Assembly (NCBI GenBank): GCA_040756415.1 | Contig: JBFLYZ010000063.1 | Location: 1-19,552 of the forward strand | DNA length: 19,552 bases | Direction of reading: 5' to 3' | Source of the DNA: JBFLYZ01 sp040756415 | GTDB taxonomy: Bacteria; Bacteroidota; Bacteroidia; JADZBD01 | In this document: piece by piece, positions 10,637 to 17,138 of the stretch | Layout of the letters: every line of letters begins with the position of its first letter | How positions within the stretch are numbered: position 1 is the stretch's first letter | Notes under the pieces: generated by a model | What the model saw: the letters and a program-made list of their open reading frames with translations, nothing else | Told to the model about the DNA's origin: nothing | Database searches by the model: none | Made by a program: the position numbers and the translations under genes

Positions 10637-10720
10637 TGCGGGAACACCCGCAAAAAGCATACGCTTCTATATACACAAGCGGTCCTGATACCAGGCCGGC
10701 AAAAACCTGCGGTTTTTTTT
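10637..10720 (+). promoter_or_regulatory. Candidate structured leader or small RNA
   Basis: Read on the + strand, four hairpins follow one another. TGCGGG-AACA-CCCGCA is at 10637-10652 and AAGC-ATAC-GCTT at about 10654-10665. GGTCCTG-ATA-CCAGGCC is at 10681-10697 (one G-T pair), and AAAAACC-TGC-GGTTTTT with extra T lies at 10701-10720. The last one resembles an intrinsic terminator, yet no + gene precedes it; the lipoprotein starts 85 bases later. This layout fits an attenuator-type leader of that gene or a short free RNA. I match it to no known riboswitch class and see no clear promoter. Confidence 0.3.
10701..10720 (+). terminator. Terminator-like hairpin without an upstream gene
   Basis: A 7-pair stem (AAAAACC with GGTTTTT) and TGC loop run into a total of eight T. 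Five of the pairs are A-T, so the stem is weak. It is listed separately because its position, ahead of the lipoprotein gene and after no + gene, is what makes the leader hypothesis worth testing. Confidence 0.4.
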
Positions 10721-10805
10721 CCACAATTCTAACCCTTCCTGTCTTTCCTGCGTATACCATGCACTGCTTCTTTTCCGGTTTTTAAAGCCCCTAAAACCCC
10801 TGCTT

Positions 10806-11807
10806 ATGAAAACGCGCCTCCCTTCCATCTTTTTATTCCTGCTCTTCCTGTACGCCTGTGGCGGATCATCCACCCCTGAGCTTACGGACGAAGAGATCAA
10901 AGCGGACAGCACCGGGCTGGCCGGTGACCACTTCAGCCTGGAGGGCGCCCTGGAGCTGTTCAAAACAGCCGGATCGCCCGAGGCTTTCGAGCAGGCGCTG
11001 AACACCGAGGATAATCATGTGAACAACCTCGACCTGAACGCTGACGGCCAGACCGACTACATCCGCGTTATCGATAACATGGAAAACGAGGTGCACGCCA
11101 TCGTTCTGCAGGCCGTGCTGGGCGACCAGGAGGCCCAGGATGTGGCGGTGATCGGGATAGAAAAGACCGCTGAGGATTCGGCTTTCCTGCAGATAGCAGG
11201 AGACGTTGAGCTGTATGGCGACAGCGGCATAGTAGAGCCCCTGGCGGAAATGAGCCAGGGCGGTATACAGGCCGCTTCATTCGGCTTTATCGCCAAAAAA
11301 GGCGTTTCGCTGAACGTGTCGGTGAATGTGATGCTGTGGCCCTGCGTGGCCTTCATTTACGCGCCCGCTTACACCATATGGGTATCGCCATGGCACTGGG
11401 GCCATTACCCGCCCTACTGGAAAGCATGGAAACCCCATCCCTGGCATGTACATTACAAGCACAGCAAGCATTATTTCAAAGGCTACGGAAAAGCCCATAA
11501 GCACAGCATTCACGCGGCCCATGCCCTGTATGGCCCGCACCGCAAAAGCTCGGGCCTGTGGAAGAACCATTACAAGTCATCCGGAGCCAGGTTCAAACAG
11601 GTGGGCGGGCACAAGCCGGACGGAAAGCAGGATGGCATGAAGAGTAAAAAGAAGCAGGACCTTTTCGGCAAACAGGGCAAGGACCAGAAAAGCAATACCA
11701 AACCATTGGGTGGCGGCAACAAGCAGGGCGGAAAAAAAGAAACGAATATTAAGCTGCCCAAGGGAGGCAAGCAGGGAGACGGTGGCGGAAAGAAAAAAGG
11801 AAAATAA
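10806..11807 (+). CDS. Lipoprotein with EF-hand-like loop and His/Trp-rich middle
   Basis: This 333-residue protein has a type II signal peptide ending in the lipobox LYAC, so Cys18 should be lipidated and the protein anchored in the envelope. Residues 40-150 form a globular domain I have seen in other Bacteroidota hypothetical proteins; it includes DLNADGQTDY (76-85), which has the D-x-N/D-x-D-G spacing of a calcium-binding loop. A more hydrophobic stretch (165-192) leads into a segment very rich in Trp, His, Tyr and Pro (178-246, with about a dozen His), which could bind metal or surfaces. The last 75 residues are Lys/Gly/Gln-rich and disordered. No enzyme motif is seen. A chain of hairpins precedes the gene, and the SpoIIE phosphatase gene ends 13 bases past its stop on the other strand. 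The function is unknown. Confidence 0.75.
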   Translation: MKTRLPSIFLFLLFLYACGGSSTPELTDEEIKADSTGLAGDHFSLEGALELFKTAGSPEAFEQALNTEDNHVNNLDLNADGQTDYIRVIDNMENEVHAIVLQAVLGDQEAQDVAVIGIEKTAEDSAFLQIAGDVELYGDSGIVEPLAEMSQGGIQAASFGFIAKKGVSLNVSVNVMLWPCVAFIYAPAYTIWVSPWHWGHYPPYWKAWKPHPWHVHYKHSKHYFKGYGKAHKHSIHAAHALYGPHRKSSGLWKNHYKSSGARFKQVGGHKPDGKQDGMKSKKKQDLFGKQGKDQKSNTKPLGGGNKQGGKKETNIKLPKGGKQGDGGGKKKGK

Positions 11808-11821
11808 AGCGGTTCACCGCT
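11790..11821 (-). terminator. Probable terminator of the SpoIIE gene
   Basis: On the - strand AGCGG-TGAA-CCGCT (11821-11808) is followed by a T-rich run (TTTATTTTCC, then six T). The hairpin begins at the phosphatase stop codon, and the T-rich part lies within the 3' end of the convergent lipoprotein gene. The stem is short (5-6 pairs), so confidence is moderate. Confidence 0.45.
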
Positions 11822-13809
11822 CAGGCCCTGAAGCCCACTACCAGGATATCGTCCAGTTGTTCGGAGTTCTTCATCCACTCGCTCATGGTCCGTTCCAGCT
11901 CAGCCTGCTGCCGGGCCATGGGCAGCCCTGAAATGCTGCGGAGCAGCTCCTTGAAGCGCTTGGTGCGGAACTTCTTCCCCTCAGGCCCCCCGAACTGATC
12001 GGCAAACCCGTCAGAGCTGAGGTAGAACGTACATGGCGCATCCAGCGAAACGCTATGGTTCGTGAACTGTCTTTGCTCCTCTGACTGCATGCCGCCTATA
12101 GGGAACTTATCGCCACTGACCTCTTCCAGCCCCTTTGCGTTAACCAGGTACAGGCCGCGGTTAGCCCCGGCAAACTCCAGCTTTTTATTTTTCGGGTCGA
12201 TGGCGCATAAGGCGATGTCCATCCCGTCATTCGTCTCCACCTCGCTGATATTCTGCTGCAGCGCGGTCTTTACGCCCGTATGCAGGTGCTCCAGTATATC
12301 GGCCGGCCGCACTATCCCCTTCTCCTTGATGATCTGGTTGAGCAGGCTGTTGCCGATCATGCTCATGAAAGCGCCCGGCACCCCGTGACCGGTGCAGTCG
12401 GCCACCGCCAGTATGGTCTTGTCACCGCTGGCGGCAAAGAAATAAAAATCACCGCTTACAATATCCTTGGGCCGGTAATAAATGAAATAATCATTGATGC
12501 GCGAGGAGATCAGCTCGTTCGATGGCAGGATGGCTGTCTGGATACGCCTGGCATAATGGATACTGTCGGTAATGCTTTTGTTCTTTTCCTCTATCACCAG
12601 GTTGATCCTTTGCTTTTCCTTGTATCCCCTGAACAGGAAGAAGGCGAACACCATCACAACGAGCAATCCTCCCACCGAGAAATAAATGATCATGTTCTGC
12701 TGGCCCAGCCTGGCGTTCTTCAGGTCGTCCTCCTTTTTCATGAGCTCGATCTGGCGGTCCTTTTTTTCCGAATCGAACTGCCCCTGCAGCCTGGCGATCT
12801 CCTCTTTCACATTAGCGCTCTGCATGGTATCGATAATGGTCTTGAACTTCTTGTAATAGACCAGCGCGTTCTTAAAATCGCCTTTCGCCTCGAAGAGCTC
12901 CGACATGCCGCCATAGCCCTCTTTCAGCCAGTCTACGTAGTTGAGCCGCTCGGCTATCTCCAGGCCTTCCGAATAGTATTTCAGCGATTTGTCGTACTGG
13001 CCCATCTCCTTGTACACTACGGCTACGTTGCCCAGGGTATTGGCCAGGCCCCGCTCATCCTTGAGCTCGCGCTTGATGGCCAGCGACTGGTTATAGTAGT
13101 TGATGGCTTTGTCAAATGCTTTTATGTCCTCGTCTTCCACGCCCATATCAAAAAAGAGCCGGCCCATGCTGTTCAGCACGTGCGCCTTGGTGCGGATATT
13201 CTTGCTCTTCTCGCAGGTACGCAGGGCCCGCGTGTAATAATCCAGGGCCTTGCCGTATTCTTTTTTCTGGTGAAAGGCAATGCCAATGTTCGATTCGAAC
13301 TGGCCGATCTGGCGCTCGTTGTTGATCTTTTCTGCCCAGTTGAGCGCCTCCTGGAAGAACTTCAGCGCATTATCGGCATCGTTCAGGCTGAAATAGATCC
13401 CCCCGATAACATTATTTATCCGCAGGATCTCCCCGCTGCGGCCCAGCTCCTCGGCTATCTTCAGCGCGGAAAGGTTGTAGTCGAGCGCTTTGGAAAGATT
13501 GCCTCCCTGGGAATGGTACAGCCCCAGAAAACTATAGACCCCCATCTTTCCCCTCTTATTGTCCAGGCTGTCGGCAATACGCTTTGCCTCCCCGATGTAC
13601 TGAAGCGAAGCCTCTTTCTCCTCGCGCGAAGCGTTGAAGCCCAGGCGGGCGTTGGCCATTACGATCAGGGTGGTCATGCGCGCGGTATCCGGCTCGGGAA
13701 GCTCGGCCAGCCTTTTATTCAGCGAATCGATGATCTTCTGGTCGGGCTGCTGGGCATAAAGCTGTATGCCGGAAAAACAGAGGAAAAGAAGCAGGCTTAA
13801 TTTTTTCAT
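11821..13809 (-). CDS. TPR-membrane-SpoIIE sensor phosphatase
   Basis: This is a 662-residue single-pass regulator. A signal peptide (residues 1-19, ending LYAQ) exports a TPR domain of about six to seven units (residues 85-330). One transmembrane helix lies at 372-394, followed by a short coiled segment and a cytoplasmic PP2C-like SpoIIE/RsbU domain (415-662). The metal-binding pattern looks intact: SGDF with D454, DCTGHGVPG at 471-479, NDGMD with D528 and D531, SSDG with D600, and DD at 653-654. Such enzymes dephosphorylate anti-sigma-factor antagonists or similar proteins, so a periplasmic signal read by the TPRs could switch a cytoplasmic response. No anti-sigma factor, STAS protein or sigma factor is nearby, so the output is unknown. 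The gene is monocistronic, and its start is divergent from the HEAT-like gene 50 bases away. Confidence 0.9.
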   Translation of the reverse strand: MKKLSLLLFLCFSGIQLYAQQPDQKIIDSLNKRLAELPEPDTARMTTLIVMANARLGFNASREEKEASLQYIGEAKRIADSLDNKRGKMGVYSFLGLYHSQGGNLSKALDYNLSALKIAEELGRSGEILRINNVIGGIYFSLNDADNALKFFQEALNWAEKINNERQIGQFESNIGIAFHQKKEYGKALDYYTRALRTCEKSKNIRTKAHVLNSMGRLFFDMGVEDEDIKAFDKAINYYNQSLAIKRELKDERGLANTLGNVAVVYKEMGQYDKSLKYYSEGLEIAERLNYVDWLKEGYGGMSELFEAKGDFKNALVYYKKFKTIIDTMQSANVKEEIARLQGQFDSEKKDRQIELMKKEDDLKNARLGQQNMIIYFSVGGLLVVMVFAFFLFRGYKEKQRINLVIEEKNKSITDSIHYARRIQTAILPSNELISSRINDYFIYYRPKDIVSGDFYFFAASGDKTILAVADCTGHGVPGAFMSMIGNSLLNQIIKEKGIVRPADILEHLHTGVKTALQQNISEVETNDGMDIALCAIDPKNKKLEFAGANRGLYLVNAKGLEEVSGDKFPIGGMQSEEQRQFTNHSVSLDAPCTFYLSSDGFADQFGGPEGKKFRTKRFKELLRSISGLPMARQQAELERTMSEWMKNSEQLDDILVVGFRA

Positions 13810-13859
13810 ACCTTGTGCGGCAGGGTAAAGATAATAATAAGATCAGGAAACCTGCACTT

Positions 13860-14378
13860 ATGGACCTGCGCAGCGAAATACTCAGGGAGCACTCAAAAAA
13901 GCAAACGATGAGGATCGTGCGCTACGTGGGTGACGACAAGAAGCGCTTTGCCGTTCTGATGAAGCTGTTCCTGGGCGATGAATACCGCATAAGCCAGCGG
14001 GCGGCCTGGATGGTCAATTACTGCGCGGGGTACCATCCGGAACTCATACAGCCCTACCTGGGAAAAGTGATCGCGAACCTGAAAAAGCCGGGCCTTCATG
14101 CGGCCGTTAAGCGAAATACCGTTCGCCTGCTCCAATACATCGCCATACCTTCCCGCCTGATGGGGCCGGCAGCGGAAGCCTGCTTCGTTCTTTTTTCTTC
14201 AAAGAGCGAGCCGGTAGCAGTAAAATGCTTCAGCATGACCGTGCTCTTCAACATCTGCAAAAAGGAGCCGGGCCTGAAAAATGAGCTGAAGCTGATGATC
14301 GAAGAGCAACTCCCCTACTCCAGCGCGGGCTTTCGCGCCAGAGCCGGAAGGACCCTGGCCGCGCTGGAAAAGCTGTAG
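13860..14378 (+). CDS. HEAT-repeat-like protein, function unknown
   Basis: This 172-residue all-helical protein has no signal peptide and is presumably cytoplasmic. Segments such as RISQRAAWMVNYC, AVKRNTVRLLQYI and AVKCFSMTVLFNI have the repeated helix-turn-helix look of HEAT/Armadillo repeats, ending with LPYSSAGFRARAG. I have seen this overall pattern in conserved Bacteroidota hypothetical proteins with no assigned function. I chose ATG 13860 rather than an in-frame GTG at 13815, because the conserved part starts at MDLRSEIL and the earlier start would crowd the divergent phosphatase promoter. The stop is immediately adjacent to the stop of the DUF721 gene on the other strand. HEAT repeats normally mediate protein contacts; the neighbouring phosphatase is a possible but unproven partner. 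Confidence 0.75.
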   Translation: MDLRSEILREHSKKQTMRIVRYVGDDKKRFAVLMKLFLGDEYRISQRAAWMVNYCAGYHPELIQPYLGKVIANLKKPGLHAAVKRNTVRLLQYIAIPSRLMGPAAEACFVLFSSKSEPVAVKCFSMTVLFNICKKEPGLKNELKLMIEEQLPYSSAGFRARAGRTLAALEKL

Positions 14379-14669
14379 CTATTTCAGCACCACGTCATCG
14401 ATCACGCTCTCCCCTACCGCCTCGTTGATCAGCTTGATGATCTTATCCTTGCCGAACATGAGCTCATGCCGCAGGGGAGCCGAATCCAGGCGGATATACA
14501 GGGTACGGTTGGCGATATGGATCTCGCGGGTATGTGACGAGATGGATTTGCCCATGATCCTCTCCCAGGAATTGACCAGCCTCACCTCGTTGATGCGGCC
14601 TTTGAGCTTGTAGGTCTCCAGCAGCTCTTCGATGGCCTGCTTTATATTCTTCTCATTGTGCTTCGACAT
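14379..14669 (-). CDS. DUF721 / DciA-like protein
   Basis: This 96-residue protein consists almost wholly of a DUF721 domain: an N-terminal helix (IKQAIEELLETYKLKGRINE), the W-x3-(M)G element at SWERIMGKSISSHT, and a C-terminal beta-helix part (TLYIRLDSAPLRHEL, then IIKLINEAVG). Family knowledge: DciA proteins with this domain help load the replicative helicase DnaB in bacteria that lack DnaC. Many Bacteroidota carry a short version beside recF, and the same role is an inference here. Its start overlaps the recF 3' end by 17 bases, so translation is probably coupled to recF. It shares no gap with the convergent HEAT-like gene. Confidence 0.85.
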   Translation of the reverse strand: MSKHNEKNIKQAIEELLETYKLKGRINEVRLVNSWERIMGKSISSHTREIHIANRTLYIRLDSAPLRHELMFGKDKIIKLINEAVGESVIDDVVLK

Positions 14670-15756
14670 GTCCTCCGGCTACGTTAAAGAATTTTATTTC
14701 CGCGTCTATTCCTTTCAGCAGGCCCTGTATGCGCTGCCGCGATGTATCGGTGATGAAGATCTGGCCGAAATGATGCGAGCCCACCATCTCCATCAGCCGC
14801 CTCAGCCGGCTTTCGTCCAGCTTATCGCTGATATCGTCCAGCAGCAGGATGGGATCGAAACCTTTCGCGCTCTTGACGATATCGAACTGGGCCAGGCGCA
14901 GGGCAACCAGCAATGATTTCTGCTGGCCCTGCGAACCGAACTTCTTGATCGGCTTATCCCCTATGGTGAACTCCAGGTCATCCTTATGTATGCCTACGGT
15001 GGTATACTCCAGGGCCCTGTCCTTGCGCTGGGCGGCCTGCAACTGAAGCAACAGCTCCCCGTGATGCAATTGCGATTCGTAGGCTATGTCCACCTCCTCC
15101 CTTCCGCCCGAAAGGCTCCGGAAATGCTTCCTGAACAACTGGATGAAATGGGCGATGAACTCTTTCCGCCTGGCATAGAGCCGCGTGCCCAGCGCGCTGA
15201 GCTGCTCATCCCACAGGCCCAGGTTCTGGCTGTCGAAGCTGCCGCTTTCGGCAAAATGTCTCAGCAGGGCATTGCGCTGCATCAGCGCCCTGTTATACGC
15301 GATCAGGTCCTCGAGGTACTCCTTATCCAACTGCGAGATGATGCTGTCGATGAACTTCCTGCGTTCCTCGCTGCCTTCGTACACCAGCTCGCTGTCGCCA
15401 GGCGATACCATCACACAGGGCAAAAGCCCGATATGGTCGGCCAGGCGGCCGTACTCCTTTTTATTGCGCTTGAACTGTTTTTTATGGCCCCGCTTCTGCC
15501 CGCAATACACCTCTTCCTCCTCCCCTTTCAGCTCAAAGGTACCCTGTATTACGAAAAAAGGCTCATCGTGCCGTATGTTCTGGGTGTCGAGGGGATTGAA
15601 AACGCTTTTGGTAAAGCAGAGGTAATGAATGGCATCCAGCAGATTGGTCTTCCCTTCCCCGTTGTTGCCGGTAAAGCAGTTGATATCCGGGCAGCAATCC
15701 AGCTCGGCCTGTGAGTAGTTCTTGAAATTGACCAGCGAGAGCTTTTTGAGGTGCAT
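14653..15756 (-). CDS. recF: DNA replication and repair protein RecF
   Basis: RecF is a cytoplasmic SMC-like ATPase that binds ends of single-stranded gaps and, with RecO and RecR, helps load RecA. Walker A GNNGEGKT is at residues 30-37, the signature GSQGQQKS at 274-281, Walker B ILLLDD at 303-308 and the D-loop region SDKLD at 310-314. VSPGDSELVYEGSEERRKFID (117-137) is also characteristic of RecF; arm II lies between. The length of 367 residues is normal. The start is supported by MHLKKLSLVNFKNY, the usual opening. It is the first gene of a two-gene operon with the DUF721 gene and is divergent from the TPR gene at 15873. A -7 box ends only 4 bases before the ATG, so the message may lack a leader. 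Confidence 0.96.
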   Translation of the reverse strand: MHLKKLSLVNFKNYSQAELDCCPDINCFTGNNGEGKTNLLDAIHYLCFTKSVFNPLDTQNIRHDEPFFVIQGTFELKGEEEEVYCGQKRGHKKQFKRNKKEYGRLADHIGLLPCVMVSPGDSELVYEGSEERRKFIDSIISQLDKEYLEDLIAYNRALMQRNALLRHFAESGSFDSQNLGLWDEQLSALGTRLYARRKEFIAHFIQLFRKHFRSLSGGREEVDIAYESQLHHGELLLQLQAAQRKDRALEYTTVGIHKDDLEFTIGDKPIKKFGSQGQQKSLLVALRLAQFDIVKSAKGFDPILLLDDISDKLDESRLRRLMEMVGSHHFGQIFITDTSRQRIQGLLKGIDAEIKFFNVAGGHVEAQ

Positions 15757-15760
15757 GAAG

Positions 15761-15768
15761 CAAAGGTA
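15761..15768 (-). promoter_or_regulatory. -7 box for recF, possible leaderless start
   Basis: On the - strand these bases read TACCTTTG, an exact TAnnTTTG match, and end 4 bases before the recF ATG. Transcription would therefore begin at or next to the A of the start codon. No -33 element is obvious. Confidence 0.5.
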
Positions 15769-15840
15769 ATCCTTTGGCAGGCCTGTTTTCTCGCTTTTCG
15801 GGCCCTGTTCAAAAAAATATCCGGGCTAAGAAAAAAAAGC

Positions 15841-15848
15841 TATTTTTG
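15841..15848 (+). promoter_or_regulatory. Candidate -7 box for the TPR-ribH operon
   Basis: TATTTTTG is an exact TAnnTTTG match, 24 bases before the ATG at 15873, and sits in the 116-base gap divergent to recF. The predicted leader is about 18 bases. Confidence 0.5.
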
Positions 15849-15872
15849 CACCCTTAATTAACAATACAGGCA

Positions 15873-16556
15873 ATGTCGGAAAAGAAAGACGAACCGATCG
15901 TAGACATTCAGCAGACCATCAGCAAAACGGAGAGGTACTTCGAGGATAACAAGAAGAGCATACTGATCATTGTTGGCGTGGTGGTGGGCCTTATCCTGGC
16001 CTATGTAGCGTACGAGAAGCTGTTCGTGGAGCCGGCCGAGGCCGAAGCCCAGCAGGAGCTGTTCTGGCCCGAGCGTTACTTCGAGAAAGATTCGTTCAGG
16101 CTCGCCCTTGACGGTGACGGCACTCACCAGGGCTTTATCGATATTGCCGACCAGTACGGCAGCACCCCATCGGGCAACCTGGCCAGCTATTACGCGGGCG
16201 TGTGCCTGCTTAACCTGGGCCGTTACGAAGAAGCCATCGAATACCTGGAGGATTTTGACGCCAAGGACGATATGCTCGGGCCCGTGGCCACAGCCGCCAT
16301 TGGCGATGCGCATATGGAGCTGGGTCGTGTAGACGAGGCCATCGATCATTATGTGAAGGCCGCCAATATGTTCAAGAACGAGTTTACAACGCCCATCTTC
16401 CTGATGAAGGCGGGCAGGGCCTACGAGGACCAGGGCAATTTCAAGGACGCACTGAAGATGTACGAGCAGATCAAGGCCGACTATCCCGAGACCCGCGAAG
16501 GCAAGGAGATAGACAAGTTCATAGCCTACGCCAAGGCCAAGGCCGGAATTGAATAG
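15873..16556 (+). CDS. Membrane-anchored TPR protein (YfgM-like)
   Basis: This 227-residue protein has a short cytoplasmic N-terminus, one transmembrane helix at about residues 29-47 (ILIIVGVVVGLILAYVAY) and an extracytoplasmic TPR domain. TPR units are seen at about 105-132 (YYAGVCLLNLGRYEEAIEYL), 140-168 (AIGDAHMELGRVDEAIDHY) and 178-207 (MKAGRAYEDQGNFKDALKMY). The topology and repeats resemble E. coli YfgM, which works beside the Sec translocon and periplasmic chaperones; applying that role here is only an analogy. Genes of this type between recF and ribH are familiar in Bacteroidota. A long hairpin lies in the 105-base gap before ribH, so co-transcription with ribH is likely but could be attenuated. 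Confidence 0.85.
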   Translation: MSEKKDEPIVDIQQTISKTERYFEDNKKSILIIVGVVVGLILAYVAYEKLFVEPAEAEAQQELFWPERYFEKDSFRLALDGDGTHQGFIDIADQYGSTPSGNLASYYAGVCLLNLGRYEEAIEYLEDFDAKDDMLGPVATAAIGDAHMELGRVDEAIDHYVKAANMFKNEFTTPIFLMKAGRAYEDQGNFKDALKMYEQIKADYPETREGKEIDKFIAYAKAKAGIE

Positions 16557-16571
16557 GGCATTGTCACCCTT

Positions 16572-16615
16572 CGCCTCCCTGCCGGTCCGAAGGACTCCCT
16601 CGGAGCAGGCAGGCG
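16572..16615. repeat. Long imperfect hairpin, possibly a dispersed repeat
   Basis: CGCCTCCCTGC (16572-16582) pairs with GCAGGCAGGCG (16605-16615) with one C-C mismatch. After a 3-base bulge, TCCGA (16586-16590) pairs with TCGGA (16600-16604) around a 9-base loop. It is GC-rich compared with the neighbouring spacer and has no T-run, so it looks more like a REP-type dispersed palindrome than a terminator. Confidence 0.5.
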
Positions 16616-16661
16616 CTCAGGACCTCGCACTATTCTATTCCACAGACTTACAACCTCTTTC

Positions 16662-17138
16662 ATGTCATCCAAAGACAAGAATCTTTCCCATCATGATGCA
16701 GAGAGCGTGCCTTCGGCACGAAAGCTTTCTTTCGGCATCGTGGTCAGCGAGTGGAACAGCGAGATCACCGAGGCCCTTTTCAAGGCGGCCCATGAAACCC
16801 TTTTGAAATACGGGGCAAAGGGAAAGGATATCATACGCATCAATGTTCCCGGAAGCTTTGAGCTGACACTGGGCGCGCAGAAGCTTGTTTCCCAAAAGAA
16901 AATAGACGCGGTGATCTGCCTGGGCTGCGTGATACAGGGCGAAACGCGCCATTTCGACTTTATCTGCGAAGCGGTGGCCAACGGCATCACCCAGCTTAAT
17001 ATCATCTACGGCAAGCCCGTTATCTTCGGGGTGCTCACCACCAATACCCTGCAGCAGGCCAAAGAGCGCGCAGGCGGCAAGCACGGCAACAAGGGTGTTG
17101 AAGCAGCGGTTACGGCTATAAAGATGGCTGCCCTGTAA
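16662..17138 (+). CDS. ribH: 6,7-dimethyl-8-ribityllumazine synthase
   Basis: RibH condenses 5-amino-6-ribitylamino-uracil with 3,4-dihydroxy-2-butanone 4-phosphate to form the direct precursor of riboflavin, usually as a large cytoplasmic oligomer. The pyrimidine-binding region VVSEWN is at 27-32 and the VPGSFEL motif at 62-68. GETRHFDF (93-100) contains the catalytic-type His97, and RAGGKHGNKG near 136-145 provides the phosphate-binding Arg. The length of 158 residues is normal. The roughly 20-residue N-terminal extension (SSKDKNLSHHDAESVPSAR) is similar to that of other Bacteroidota RibH proteins, which supports ATG 16662. The next gene's ATG follows its stop with no gap, so the two are very likely translated from one message. 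Confidence 0.95.
   Translation: MSSKDKNLSHHDAESVPSARKLSFGIVVSEWNSEITEALFKAAHETLLKYGAKGKDIIRINVPGSFELTLGAQKLVSQKKIDAVICLGCVIQGETRHFDFICEAVANGITQLNIIYGKPVIFGVLTTNTLQQAKERAGGKHGNKGVEAAVTAIKMAAL

Noticed and set aside
11640..11804. Lys/Gly-rich low-complexity region as a possible tandem repeat
   Set aside because: There is no exact repeat unit; it is the disordered protein tail of the lipoprotein.
12280..13800. Long + strand open frame opposite the SpoIIE phosphatase gene
   Set aside because: It is a codon-bias shadow. The - strand has a complete signal peptide, TPR, membrane and phosphatase architecture.
13815..13859. GTG start giving the HEAT-like protein 15 more residues
   Set aside because: The added residues (polar and Lys-rich) do not look like part of the fold, and the start would lie 5 bases from the divergent phosphatase start.
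16709..16721. Hairpin GTGCC-TTC-GGCAC near the start of ribH
   Set aside because: It lies within the coding part for the N-terminal extension and is short; codon choice explains it. An FMN element is not recognisable.
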